Origin: Zygnema cylindricum
Lineage: Eukaryota > Streptophyta > Zygnematophyceae > Zygnematales > Zygnemataceae
Assembly (NCBI GenBank): GCA_037447655.1
Contig: JBBHKE010003171.1
Location: 69,438-133,437, forward strand
DNA length: 64,000 bases
Direction of reading: 5' to 3'
The notes beneath the pieces were generated by a model that worked only from the letters and a program-made list of their open reading frames with translations, had not been told where the DNA came from and made no database searches. The translations under genes and the position numbers were made by a program. This document shows, piece by piece, positions 21,101 through 33,606 of the stretch; within the stretch, counting starts at the first letter, position 1; each line of letters starts with the position of its first letter.

Positions 21101-22127
21101 AATAAAAAATACAGCGCGACGGCGTACGAATTGTCAGATTTTGTACGGCTACACATATTACCGTAGACATCGAAAGGGGCGGGTATTTATTATTCAGGAC
21201 AACCCAAATTACAGTTAGGGATTAATTAGTATATTTATTTATTTAAAAAAAAAAAAAATCCCGATTAGTGTTAATAACACTAATTTTTTTTTTACGCTAT
21301 TTATTCCTTTACTCTACTAGCGATTGACGGTCTACTGTGCCGCACTGCTTCGCTGATGGAAACTCTTTAACTGTAGTTCGGCACGATAGTTTTGTATCCA
21401 TCTCACCGTACGGTAATCTTCAAAAGCACAAAATTGCTACTGTACTATTCTGCAAAGGTGACGACAAAGTGCAAAACGCTTTGACTTCTGAGACCGGCGG
21501 TTATGTCGTGTCAACAGCTTCCCTTGTCTCCTCATTGGAGCGCGAATCAGGTTCTCTTCCTGTCAACCACTCGTTCTCTCTCTCCCTCTCCCTCCCTCCC
21601 TCCCTCCCCTTCCCCCTCATCTCCTCCCCTCTCCTCCCCTCTCCTCCCCTCTCCTCCCCTCTCCTCAGTCATGACGTAAACACTTTGATTTTCAAAAGTC
21701 AATGTAAGCGGTGCCTTTTGCTGTGAAGCGAAACCTGGCCTATACTAATTGTGTACATTATTGATTATTGATTATTAATTATCGAACTTGCAGAGGTGAA
21801 CTCTTGCGGCATAAAAAAATTCCTCTTGCCCAAATTGTTCCCCTTCAGGCAATTCTAGAATTCCAGCCGTACAAAAGTACAGCAGTAGGTCGCAGGCTGT
21901 CCTTTCACACGTACGCTACAGTAGTTCGGTTATTGTTTTGGTCAAAACTTTCCCAATTCGTCTTATTACGCCCAAAAATGCGCTGACCACTCAGACCGCA
22001 AATTTCTAAACCTAGTCGTGTTTCGTTTTTTTTTTTAATTTGATTCCTCAGGCAGGCATGCAGCCTTTTGATCGCACCCTATTAAGCAGACTCAAAGTGC
22101 GAAGGATTTCTTTCATATTTGGTACGA
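21101..22127 (+). other. Upstream region of the pseudogene copy, with a pyrimidine tract
   Basis: From about 21760 to 22127 it is the inverted counterpart of 51640-52020, the upstream region of the intact kinase gene, so the duplication includes the promoter side. 21569-21667 is a CT-rich tract with repeated CTCCCCTCTC units. A 129-codon ORF at 21337-21726 runs into that tract and is not recognisable. A palindrome ATTAGTGTTAATAACACTAAT near 21265 lies between A and T runs. Confidence 0.5.
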
Positions 22128-23330
22128 ATGGCAAGGCTGCGAGACACGTGGAGACTTTCCGTACTCGTGCTGGTTTTGCTGACGTTGAGCGTTGTTCCTG
22201 AAGGAGCAGGTGAGTGAAAGCTGACCGTACAGTGAGGTAACAGATGCTATATGTAGAGGGCTTTGTTATAAGTCTTGCTGCCTGTGAGGTTGTAGTAAGC
22301 TAAAGCAAGTTTTTTATAAAGAGCTTATACGACTGGAATTTGTGAGAAAATGGTTTCTTTGTATGGAACAAATAGAGAGAGGAAAACTAAAAACTGTAAT
22401 CCCTTTTGGACGTGGTTTTCTTTGTTATCATGCTTTTATGCCTGAACAACTTTCTTTCCACATTTGTTTGTTCTTTTAAATTCAAAAGTTAAAACCGAAC
22501 AAAAAAGAAAACCTTGTGAAATATCTGGATCTCACAATCTAATGCTTAGGGGAGTATGTGATGTCATCAATAACGGTGCATGCCGTTCATTTTTGAAATG
22601 GCGTAAGCCAGCTGAGCTTTTTTCGTTTTCTGTTTGATTTTGTATTCCTCAGTTCTTGAATTATGGAAAAATAATAAATGACTTGCATGGGCCCTCAAAA
22701 GCTAACTGTTTCAAACCTAAAGCTTGCAAACATTGGGAGAATCATATAAGATTTCAATTTCTACATGTGGTGTAATCGACAAAACTTAAAATACATGTCC
22801 AATGCTTTTAAAGTAACAGAAAAAACATAACAACTACACAGGATACATGATGTACATTATTAAAAAATCATGTTTAAAACAATTCAGTCACTTAAAAGCC
22901 AAATTTATTGTCGGCTGCATAGTTCTAATGTGCAAAAGCAATTGGAAATGCTACATGTGGTTGCACCAAACTATACATGTACTAAACCTTATAATACCCA
23001 TATACTATATGGTAAACACAAATAACGTTTCCAATTATATTCACATCGCATAACACCCCGTTTTGAGGATTAGAATTGGTTACACACCAACGTGTGTGCA
23101 TCATACACAAAACTCACAAGCGGAAACTTAAAAAAATATCACAACTAAAAAAAGTTCATCTCTTAGCAAAATACGCAGATGTTAAACCGAAGCCTTTTTC
23201 TCAAACTGTCTCTCACTTATTCTTCACTTACACTTACCTCAGGAATTAGAATACAACTCACGGAAAACTGCTACAAGACTATATTAACCTACCTTAGTCC
23301 TCTAGAGTGGACCATCTCCTTAAAGGGAAT

Positions 23331-24820
23331 GACGAGCCGGCCAAGATTTCAACCTAAGACCTATCAAGAACCCGTTATAGGAAATGATGAGCCGGCCAAG
23401 ATTTCAACCTAGGACCTTTCAAGATCCCGTTATAGGGAATGATGAGCCGGCCAAGATTTCAACCTAGGACCTTTCAAGATCCCGTTATAGGGAATGATGA
23501 GCCGGCCAAGATTTCAACCTAGGACCTTTCAAGATCCCGATATAGGGAATGATGAGCCGGCCAAGATTTCAACCTAGGACCTTTCAAGATCCAGTTATAG
23601 AGAATGATGAGCCGGCCAAGATTTCAACCTAGGACCTTTCAAGATCCCGTTATAGGGAATGATGAGCCGGCCAAGATTTAAACCTAGGACCTTTCAAGAT
23701 CCAAATCTAGGACCTTTCAAGAATCTGCTATAGGGAATGATGAGCCGGCCAAGATTTCAATGTACGACCTTTCAAGATCACGTAATAGGGAATGATGAGC
23801 CAGCCAAGATTTCAACCTAGGACCTTTCAAGATCCCTTTATAGTTAAAGATGAGCCGTCAAAGATTTCAACCTATGACCTTTCAAGATCCCGTTATAGTT
23901 AATGATGAGCCGGCGAAGATTTCAACTTAGGACATTTTAATATCCCGTTATAGGGAATGATGAGCCGGTCAAGACTTTGACCTAGGACTTTTCAAGATCC
24001 CGTCATAGGGATCGATGAGCCAGCCAATATTTCAACCAAATAACCTTTCAAGATCTTGTTATAGGGAATGATGAGCTGGCCAACATTTTCGACATACGAC
24101 CTTTCAAGTTCCCGTTATAGGGAATGATGAGCCAGCCAAGATTTCAACCTAGGACCTTTCAAGATCCCGATATAGGGAATGATGAGCCGGCCAAGATTTA
24201 AACCTAGGACCTTTCAAGATCCCGTTATAGGGAATGATGAGCCGGCCAAGATTTGAACCTACCACCTTTCAAGATCCCGTTATAGGGAATGTTGAGCCGG
24301 CCAAGATTTAAACCTAGGACCTTTTAAGATCATGTTATAGTTAATGATGAGCCGGCCAAGATTTAAATGTAGGACCTTTCAAGATCCCCTTATAGGGAAT
24401 GATGAGCTGGCCAAGATTTCAACCTAGGACCTTTCAAGATCGCTTTATAGGGAATGATGAGCCAGCCAAGATTTCAACCTAGGACCTTTCAATACCCCGA
24501 TGAAGGGAATGATGAGCCGGCCAAGATTTCAACCTGGACTTTTCAAGATCCTATTTAAGGGAATGATGAGCCGGCCAAGATTTCAACCTAGGACCTTTCA
24601 AGATCCCGTTATAGGGAATGATGAGCCGACCAAGATTTCAACCCAGGACTTTCAAGATCCCGTTATAGGGAGTGATGAGCCGGCCAAGATTTCAACCTAG
24701 GACCTTTCAAGGTCGTGATATAGGGAATGATGAGACGGCCAAGATTTCAACCTTGGACCTTTTAAGATCTCGTTATAGGGAATGATGAGCTGGCCAAGTT
24801 TTCATCTGAAAACCTTTCGC
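23331..24820 (-). repeat. 55-bp minisatellite array (about 27 units) within a TRIM-like LTR
   Basis: The unit on the plus strand runs from GATGAGCCGGCCAAGATTTC through AACCTAGGACCTTTCAAG to CCCGTTATAGGGAAT, at a period of 55 bp (for example 23386, 23441, 23496). Most units differ by a few bases and one partial unit lies near 23697. On the minus strand each unit includes GGTTGAAATC, a B-box-like word, and GGCCGGCTCATC. The same unit occurs once in the single-copy LTR at 25146-25357. Confidence 0.9.
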
Positions 24821-25132
24821 TGGAGCTGGAGCTGGAGCTGTGTTATGTGATTGTGCTAACCACTGTGCCCCCAGCCCGGATGTTGTGGTTGGTGAGCCTT
24901 TTTATTAGGTATTTTAGTGTGGATCCGGGTTTCAATCGATACATTTGTCTTATGTCAACACCCTCCCTCAAAAGGTCGATGGTCATATTGTCCATGTGTA
25001 ACTTGATCCCTCAGTCCTTTTTTTTAGGTATTTTAGTGTTGATCTAGGTATTAATGGGTACATTCTTGGTACGTCAACACCCCTCTTAGGGAGGTTGACG
25101 GCCAATAAGTCCATGTGTAACCCGATCCCTTT

Positions 25133-25145
25133 GGCTCCGATACCA
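25133..25145 (-). other. Primer-binding site of the TRIM-like element
   Basis: On the minus strand TGGTATCGGAGCC follows directly after the LTR end CTTAACA. It has the same iMet-type site and the same A-to-G variant as the gypsy and copia elements here. Confidence 0.8.
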
Positions 25146-25357
25146 TGTTAAGATTCGTAGAATCGAGGGATAGAGTGGACGATCTCATTAACGGGAAGGA
25201 TGAGCTGTCCAAGATTTGAACCTGAGACCTTTCCTGTAGCTTTCTTGTAGCTGTGAATTCACTAACCACTACGCCACCAACCCAATATTGTTGCTGTTGA
25301 GTGCTTTTTACTCACGTGTTGATCTGGGTATCTCGGTACATTATTCGTACGTCAACA
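25146..25357 (-). repeat. TRIM-like LTR (212 bp) containing a tRNA-like pol III promoter candidate
   Basis: It starts TGTTGACGTACG and ends CTTAACA. Inside, on the minus strand, is GGTTGGTGGCGTAGTGG with TTAGTG (A-box-like, as in nuclear tRNA-Met), then about 40 bases, then GGTTCAAATC (B box) and GGACAGCTCATCC. The spacing is tRNA-like. A paralogous solo LTR at 40140-40348 keeps the same layout. Confidence 0.7.
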
Positions 25358-28300
25358 GTAAGACACAAAATGACAATATCATTTGAAAACATACTAATCC
25401 AATAACAATGTTCCACCAACCAAAACATACATTAACGAAACAAAAGCGCAGGTCCATTCTACTGCTTGAATGCGAAACCAAACAAGATGTAAAATTAAGA
25501 ATAACATACCAAACTGAACTAAATCACTTACCCAAAAATAATTAGAAACTGACTTACAATAAGAAACCTGGTGAATTCTCAAGTGAAGAACGGATTTTAT
25601 AGCTTCATTCAAAATCAGGTGTGCTCAATCGGAGACGCTTTTTTTACAATTAATTCACACTGCTTCCCAAAAATTGTATGACTATCTTAAAACTACGGAT
25701 AAATTGTGATGGTGAAAAAATTTGTACGGCTGTATAAAACCACGAGCCACGATGATAGTGAACTGTGTACATAAGGGAACATTTACCTGAAAGAATCACG
25801 AAAGAAGCCATGAAAAATTAGTTTGTATTTTTTTGAAGTATAATTACATGAAAAGAAATGATGTGTGGTTCAGCAGGGTCCAAAATTTAGACAAAGTGAA
25901 GAATGGATACTATCTATTTTTGTTTCTAATTTATTTTTGTTCGTGTAGGTGCAACGACATGTGTCGGAAAACTTTCCACCTTTACACCGTATGAGGGCAA
26001 AAATTCACTAGGATGTGACGTGTCCACGTTTAACTCCACTTTGGGTCTTTCAAAAACTGTGATAAATTGTACAGCAACATTGCGGCGAACTGCAGTTGTG
26101 TGTCTTTTGCTCTTGAAACCCTTAACAATGGGACCAACCACACTTGTTGGTTTAAAAACTATCTTTACAACGCCTCCAGTCTAACTCTAGCCCCAAGCGC
26201 AGTCTTGTATGTACGACAAAACGGTAAGTGGGCTTCTATCGCCAACGGGGTGTTACAAAAATTAGTGACGGTGCATGGGCTGTGGCGAATTATAGAGTAA
26301 TAGGAGGGGTTTCAAGCATTTTTATATGATTTTCCACTTTCCAGTTACACATGCAACACTAGAGTTGGAAATGAACATGCTGAACATATAACGCCTGGAA
26401 ATAGTTTTAGTTACTAGCCTATTGTGGATTACAATTTTTTTTGAAAATGATAAAAAAAATTAAGGGCATAAAGATCGTATAAAATAAATGTTCCTAATTC
26501 TTAATGTCATACATACGGTGACATAGAAATGGGTCCGAATGTAAGCTTGTTTTTGCACTTTTCTTGTTTTTTTTGCTATATTCTTTTGAAATTGAATGCT
26601 ACTACTATAAAAAATCCTCTAGTTCCAAAAAAACATTCGAATTCCATGATATAATGCCTTGTAAACCTTTCACCTCTCATTGTGGATCCATGCAAATATT
26701 CTAATTTTATCAAATAACACGGTTTCACTTACACAATTGATAGTGACAATTCAATTAATGTATTTTGGTCATGTTTTCTATTGAGTACATGATCTGGATA
26801 TTTGACCGTGGTAAAACCAATACACACTAGCATTCATTCAAGACTTATGGTTCAAAAGGAATGACCAGAAAACTTCAGAAAACCATAATCTGACATGTGT
26901 TTCGCCCTAATGACAGTTTTAAAATAAACATACCTTAAAAATGTTCCATGTTCAACAATGATTTCATTTTTACCAGTGAAGCAAAACTACATGTTTCATT
27001 TCTAACATTGTTTAAATGCTTCTCATGTGTCTTTTAGCATCACTCCCACCATCACCACCACCCCCTCCTAGTAGTATTTCTCCACCACCACCTCCTTCAC
27101 CACCACCACCTTCAGGTACATTATCATGAACACGATGATAGAAATCTATGTAATGCACATTTTGGAAATTTACACTTGTAAGTCAATGCTTCTATTTTTG
27201 TCGTTCCATGTGCTTATTTGACATGTTTTCCGTTATTTTGATGAAGAAATGAAAATGGGACAGTTAAGTTTGTGACGTGCCCATAAATACAAACCTTTAC
27301 TATTTATGTAATAATAACAAACTCTTGTATCCCTCACATAGTTGATGCATGGCATGAATGGTTTTGGTTGGTGAATGGATCTACCATCTCTGTTTGCATA
27401 ATAGGAGCTATAAGGAGTGTGTCCCCTACAGGGAGGTGCACAGTGAATGGTTCTTAAAGGGATTATCAGCGTGGACTTTCTATTAGAGTTGTTGATTCTA
27501 ATTCAATCCGGGAAGACGAGGGGGATTTTGAAATCATTTAATGAAGTCGCATTACAGAAAAAACAGTTAGTGGCATTAATACTGTTTTTCGTTCAGGGGT
27601 AAAAATTTAGGGGCATCGATATAGTGTTACTAATAATAAGTATTGATTAGTATTGATAAAGTAGAACTTTTGCGGAATGATGTTAAGCGTCATTGTTTTG
27701 TGTCTTACGTCTGAAATAGAGTTTTTGAAGTGTTTTTATACATTGTTTGCACACTAGTAATGATTTTTTTATCTTAACATCCAGGGCTCATGCACCGTGA
27801 ATATTTCTCCTTTGTGTTTATTTAAATTATGGCAGCGATATGCACAAGAAGGTTCAACAGCTACACTAAATACAACAATACACGTTTGCCCCAGTATAAC
27901 ATCGAAGAGTTCCAATTAAGCGGATCGGTGGACGACACATTCGACCAATGCAAGGCACTCTGTACGGCAGACTGCGACTGCGTAGCTTTTAATTTGGTCG
28001 CAGGCTACTCCGGAGATTCTATTTGTTCAAAAAAGTTTGATGCCTCAAGTGATTTGTGGGAAGTATATGAAGATTATGATTTATATGTAAGATCTGTTGG
28101 TGAGTTTCTCATGCTGAATTGGCGGCAAGAATGTGACTAAAAATGAGCTCGGACATGTTTTTTTTTTTTCAGCGGCAATAAAAGATCAAGCAGGGTATTT
28201 TTTTTTTTTTTCACGATGGATGTCTATTGAGTTTGCAATCTAAGTGGTTATGTACAGGCAAAGATTTTTCTCCGTTTTTATTCAGCAGTATTCTTGATTT

Positions 28301-31300
28301 TGTGCTGATTGTTTCTTTTTGTTGTCGATAACTTGAACACAGGCGGATCAACATGAGCAGGAAATGGATTGTCGGATGAATATGTAGGAATTTCTGACAT
28401 AGATTCTCCGGCAAATGACATCGAAAACATTTCTATTATGACATACCAGAAAGTTTTGTACTCATTTAGTGCAAAGAACTCTGCTCAACAAACTGCAACT
28501 GTTCCGGTTTTGTGTACGATGGGAATGCGTGTTGTTATCAAAAACAACTTATTCTCAACGACACAAGTCGAGTCAACAGAATCGGGTGGGATTTGTATGT
28601 ACGCAGCTATGGTGAGTGCACTTCCTAACTTAGCCTGAGGGGGAGGACTTATGCGAAGAAATTGAGGCGAGTGTTGTGTGGTATTGTTTCCTGCAAACAA
28701 CAAGGGTCCAAGATTGGAGGATCAAGAGAATCAGTTCTTATTTGCTACAATTTGCATTGTCTGGACTGCATTTATTTTCACACCAAACTCTTGCGATCTC
28801 TAAAATTAGAGTATCACATAGAGACCACACACTATTTTGGTCCATGCTATACAGCTTACGTTTCATATGGTTTGACCCACAATTTTGTTTCATTATCATA
28901 GTTAGTGTGAACCGTATTAATTCCACGTTCTATTTCCATGTGGTTCATTAGGGCTTTTTTTTTGGGTTTTCTTAGGTTTTTCTCAATGATGGACGGTGTA
29001 CTTATATTTCAGTCTTCCAATTGAAGAACACAGGAGAATATCATGTTTTATATCTCTCAGCTTTTGTACTTGCACTGACTTCTAAATACAACTGCAACTA
29101 AGGATTAGCAGTACTTGTTTAGTTGAAAAGCTTAACAACAAGTTTTGTGAGTTTATTTCCAAGTTTAACATTGGCCACTACAATGGTAAATTATATTTCA
29201 TCAAAAACATTTGAATCGCTTTAGTGATACTAATTTGTTAGGTCTCTTTTTTATCATCTGATTGTGCAGTTTCACCACCGCCGCCGCCTTCCCCACCACC
29301 GTCCCCTCCTCCCCCTCCTTCCCCTCCTCCTTCCCCTCCTTTCCCTCCTCCTCCTCCTTCTCCTCCTCCTCCACCTCTCGGTGAGTCCAAGGATTTTTAT
29401 GTTTGGCACACAGTTTATTTGCAAATTTTTGGTGTAATATTTTGTTTTCTCGGTTTTTTGCCCATTAAATAGTATGCGATCTTGTTTTGCTAGTTTTCTC
29501 GGTTTTGGTCTAAGATATGTTTATCTTTGAAAGTTTGGGGTGTCGTTAGAGGCTCTTGGCGCCAGATGAAACTTTAAATAGACCTAGAAGTTTCAGTGTC
29601 ATCCGCTTCATATTGATAAAAACCATACTAAAACCAAGTAAATGTCTAGAATTCGTAGAAAATGAATTTCGGACCAAAATTTATTGCCCACTTGGTTGCC
29701 CTTCTTGGACATCCTTTCAGCCGCTACGGAAGTAGATGAAATGATTTCTGCTAAGTATTTCTTGTTACTACTGATAAGCTTTAAAAATGTTTTTTAGTGA
29801 CTAAAAAGTTCTTAAATTACCAGTGTTACAGAAAGGTTGATACATGCAACCAGGAAAACGAATCGCAACTAGATTAGCTTTAGATTATAGTGAGATTTTA
29901 AGAGTTTAATCTTCAATATACTATTCAGTTTTCATTTCTGAAATTTCTCCTCCATCATAAATTTTGTATAACTGGCAACCTTGTGTGTGGTTTTACATGA
30001 AGCCTGTAATTATTTGTTAGTCATTTTTGAGACACCTAATTATACTGACCGATTTTGAACCCATTTTTAACATTGACCAGCATGGTTGTGCGACACGTGG
30101 CAGGCGACAGCAAATCCAATGGCCTTCTAATTGGAGTCGTTATGGGGTCCTCTGCGGCCGGCCGTCCTTTCCCTAATAGCCCTTTTATGCTGCTGCTATT
30201 TCTTGTGTTACCGAAGTGAGGCTCAAGCTCTAAAACCCGTGCTTGTCAAATTAACAAACTGCACCTCGATCATTCGTTCATTGTAGAATCGTGATGGACT
30301 ACACGTACTTCATAATCCGTCGACAATTGTCACGCCTTGCCTTAAGGTCATTCAACCCCGTGACCATGGTGACACGTGGAAGACCCATCGACCCTTCGAT
30401 TGAAACATGCAAAGGAACCAGTCTAAGTTTGACTAAATTCAGCATCTGTGTTAGTTTCCCAGGATTTCTTTTTCTTTAAGATGGAGCATAAATTAAATTG
30501 CCAAAAATGCAACATAACAATATTTTTCATATGGCTCCCTAGAACGTCACAAGACTATAGTGTAATTTCCAATTCCTACGTTTTTTTCCTCATTTTCTCT
30601 ATTGTCGACTTGCATAAAGAAAAAAACTTTCCTAGAAGAAACATGAAATGGAATGGTCTCACAATTATATCCTTTTCGCCAACATCTTTCATCTCCATGA
30701 AGTAGCTTCTTAAGCTCTGGGCTGACCTCTCCATGCACGAAAGCACATGACATTTTGCGGAAGTACACATATGAAGGAGAGTACGGAATGTGCAGGATAG
30801 TATCATTATTATATGACCTGTCATCGCCTCATGATGCAGTCATGGTGCAGATCCGGATGACGGTGTGCACGGTGAAGGGTGCAAGTGGTCGCCGCATTCT
30901 TGCGAAAGGATATACTACCATACTAAACTATTTCAAGGACCATTTTTTGCCCGGTTGATGTTTTGTTGCGAGTATGTTATGTTTCTTGTTTTCTGTAAAT
31001 GAATGATTCATTACCTTTATACAGCATATCAATATAAATTTTTGTACGAACAATGTGAATATTTCCAAAAACATTTCGAAGGTTCCTCACAAGAAACATG
31101 CAAAAGGACTAAAGAAGAGTCGGTTATTCCTAATTCTTATGTTGGACTCCAGGAAATAGAGACGCTCTTGGAGACAAACGCTGCTTGAAACGATTCTCCC
31201 TCGCAGACATAGCGGCCGCCACAAAGAACTTCAGTAAAGACAATGTACTTCGAGAAGGAGGCTATGGCACAGTATATATAGGAGTGAAGGAGGATGGGGA

Positions 31301-31784
31301 GAAGTGGGCTGTAAAGAGGGCAATTAATGCCTTTATAGTGAGCTTACAAGCTTTTAAGCAGGAGTTAAGAAGACCTAGAAAAAGAGTTTGCAAGAATGTC
31401 TATTTGGCTTGTCAATTGTTCTTGTCGTAAACATAGGGAAATACCGGCAAGTTCAAAAATGCCTGTGAGAGTCCACAAAAGTAAGTCAGGATTGAAAAAA
31501 ACCATTTTCCAGTATCTCCCGCTGTCTCCTCCAAAATTTTGAGGTTCTTAATACCGTCTTGTTAGTTTCGGATTGTGTTGAAACAAGTTTCTGCATTTCC
31601 TATCTTCTGGCATTCAAGGCCAATTATTTCTATTACTCAAAATAATCTGCCTCTTTCACTCGTGCTTGAACTCCTTCCTTCCTTCCTTCCTTAACCCTCT
31701 TATTTGAAAATTTGTGTGATTATCACTTGGGTTATTGAAGGATCTTGAGCAAAAGACATTCACACTTAATAATTCACAAAACAG

Positions 31785-32085
31785 AGCAGACTGTTTCAGT
31801 CTTACTGCCAGATGTTGAATTGTAGTGAGGTGTTTGAGAGGCACGTTTTCCGTGCCGTGTATTCTAAAGTCTGTTGTGTGTTCTGCATATTAAGGCAGTA
31901 GTCAGATTGGGTTAATGAATTTAGTAAGAGATTAGTAAGAGATTAAGGGTGAGATATTATGTACAGAAAAGCTTCGGGTAATATAAATGTGTATTGGCCG
32001 ATGTGATCTGTGAATGTTTTTTTTTGTGATTATTGGCTGTGCGATAACTTTGTAAGCCGTGTGAAATTTAGTGATCCTTTTTACA
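31785..32085 (+). repeat. 5' LTR remnant of the decayed copia element
   Basis: It aligns with the 3' LTR from AGCAGACTGTTTCAGTC to CCTTTTTACA. About the first 175 bases of the LTR are missing. Confidence 0.85.
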
Positions 32086-32124
32086 TTTGGTATCGGAGCA
32101 GGCTTTGCTCCCAGTTAGGAGTGT

Positions 32125-33606
32125 GTGAGGTTCGGCAGGATGGGGAAGAAGAAGAAAGGCACTCCTTCTTCAGCTGTCGGTCAAAGGTTTACACCGGAGC
32201 CTTCGGAGGAGCAGCGATCCCCCGAGGTTCCTTCCCGTGAGCCTAGTGAAAGGGAACTCAGCTTTGGAAGGGGCTTTGGAGGGGACAGACCCGGTTTTTT
32301 TCCTAAGTCCGAAAAATCTCTTCCTCCGGATCCCTTAAGTCAGAATAGGGCCAGCAATGGTACCAGTGTTGAGCCCGGTCCTCGTTTCACTTTTGATGAG
32401 TGGATGTGAGCAATGAAAGAGAGGAGTGAGTTAGAAAAGGAATTTAGTAAACGGAAGAAGAAAATGAAAGAGCCGAGTCCCAGCTCCAGTGACAGTGAGA
32501 GTTCGGAAAGCTCAGAAAGTTCAAAGTTCAGAAAGCAGTGAAGATGAAAAAACAAAGAAAAATAGGAAACGAAAGGAAAGGCAAAAATGGTGGACGAAGA
32601 CTTGGATGTTGGAGATGACGTTGAGAAAGATATTTTTTTCAGATGCCCGGAAAAAGCCATATTGTTTAATGGTTCTAATTATATGGTTTGGAAAAAATAT
32701 ATCAGAGGACAGTTGGTAGAACGAAAAACTTGTGGAGGATAGTGATTGGTGAAGAAAAGAGGCCCAAGGATCTGCAAGGTCGACAGTTGTGGTTGCGAAA
32801 GGATATTTAGGATATTTTCGCTTACACGGGATTGATGCAAAGTTGTACAGGATCGGCTTTAGACTTCTTTTTGGCCTACGGCACTGCACATGAGTGTTGG
32901 GTGGGTCTTGAGGGTCAGTTTGAGAAAGGAGTACAAGATAAGGGGCAATATGTCTTCAAAGAATTGATTCAATTCAAGTTTAGGCCAAATGAATCAATTG
33001 ATGATCCCCTTAAGAGGTTTAATATTCTTGTCGAACAACTTACCAATCTTGGAAGAATGTTAGATGAAGATTACAAGCTTCAAGTTTTTCTAAACGGTCT
33101 TCTAGAGTTTCTTCGAAATCCTTGTGATATCCTCCAGTCCAAGAAGCGGACAACTTATGAGCAACTAGCGGACAACTTATGAGCAACTTATGAGTATGCA
33201 GTGAGCTATTTAAAGAAAGTAGATAAAGCAAGGGAAGGTTCGAGTAAAGGAGCCGGAAAAAGAGCCTCGCTCAATGTTGCAGCCGCACCAGAAACCTCGG
33301 ATCTCAACCTACCTCGTAGAGAGGCTCCAAGGGGAACACCTCGAGGTCGAGGTGGCGGCGGTAGAGGAGGTGGAAGGGAGAAACCGAGTGGCAGTATGGT
33401 TCAGGCTGATTCTAATGCCTTGAATGTTACGTGCTATAAGTGTCAAAAACCAGGACACTTTAAGGCCGAATGCCCAGACAAGGACAAGCAGTGTTACACT
33501 TGTAAGCTATAAGTGTCAAAAACCAGGACACTTTAAGGTCGAATGCCCAGACAAGGACAAGCAGTGTTACACTTGTAAGCGTTTGGGGTCATGTGAGTAC
33601 GCAATG
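32125..33606 (+). pseudogene. Broken copia gag
   Basis: Pieces of Gag lie in different frames. 32140-32409 is a basic N-terminus (MGKKKKGTPSS) ending in TGA. 32832-33182 is a UBN2-type capsid domain (AYGTAHECWVGLEGQF, FKFRPNESIDDPLKRFN, LEQL-like leucine pattern) ended by a 22-bp tandem duplication. 33201-33512 is a Gly/Arg-rich stretch and a zinc knuckle CYKCQKPGHFKAEC. A 73-bp tandem duplication at about 33433-33578 repeats the knuckle and shifts the frame. Gag can no longer be made as one protein. Confidence 0.85.

Larger units (their letters stand above)
23283..25357 (-). mobile_element. TRIM-like element cluster with tRNA-like sequence in its LTRs
   Basis: Read on the minus strand the order is: LTR (25357-25146), primer-binding site (25145-25133), a tiny internal segment ending in a GAGGGG purine tract (to 25080), a truncated second LTR (25079-about 25020), a second internal segment (to 24961), and a third LTR (24960-about 23283) swollen by a tandem array. 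LTR starts share TGTTGACGTAC or TGTTGACATAAG. No coding capacity exists. The cluster sits in intron 1 of the pseudogene and has no counterpart in intron 1 of the intact copy. Confidence 0.7.
22128..31364 (+). pseudogene. Receptor-like kinase pseudogene, inverted partial copy (exons 1-8)
   Basis: Eight exons align one to one with the intact minus-strand gene: 22128-22209, 25949-26223, 27038-27115, 27836-28099, 28343-28611, 29270-29380, 30104-30215 and 31153-31364. The order is signal peptide, PAN-like modules, proline-rich linkers, membrane span, kinase G-loop. Lesions: one-base deletion in exon 2 (near 26080); TGA at 28354-28356 and a one-base deletion in exon 5; four extra bases in exon 7 (near 30155); exon 8 donor GT changed to TT (31365); first G-loop glycine changed to Arg (VLREGGYG). 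Exons 9-13 are missing; homology to intron 8 of the intact copy fades near 31770, where a copia element begins. The proline-rich exon 6 is 111 bp against 51 bp in the intact copy. It cannot encode a full receptor. Confidence 0.9.

Noticed and set aside
23331-24820. CRISPR-like array
   Set aside because: The 55-bp units are contiguous without unique spacers, and the context is a plant intron and an LTR, so it is a minisatellite.
25146-25357. Cassandra-type 5S rRNA LTR
   Set aside because: No 5S rRNA sequence is recognisable; the internal boxes are tRNA-like.
28369-28638. 89-codon plus-strand ORF as a separate gene
   Set aside because: It is a shifted frame of pseudogene exon 5, opened by a one-base deletion.
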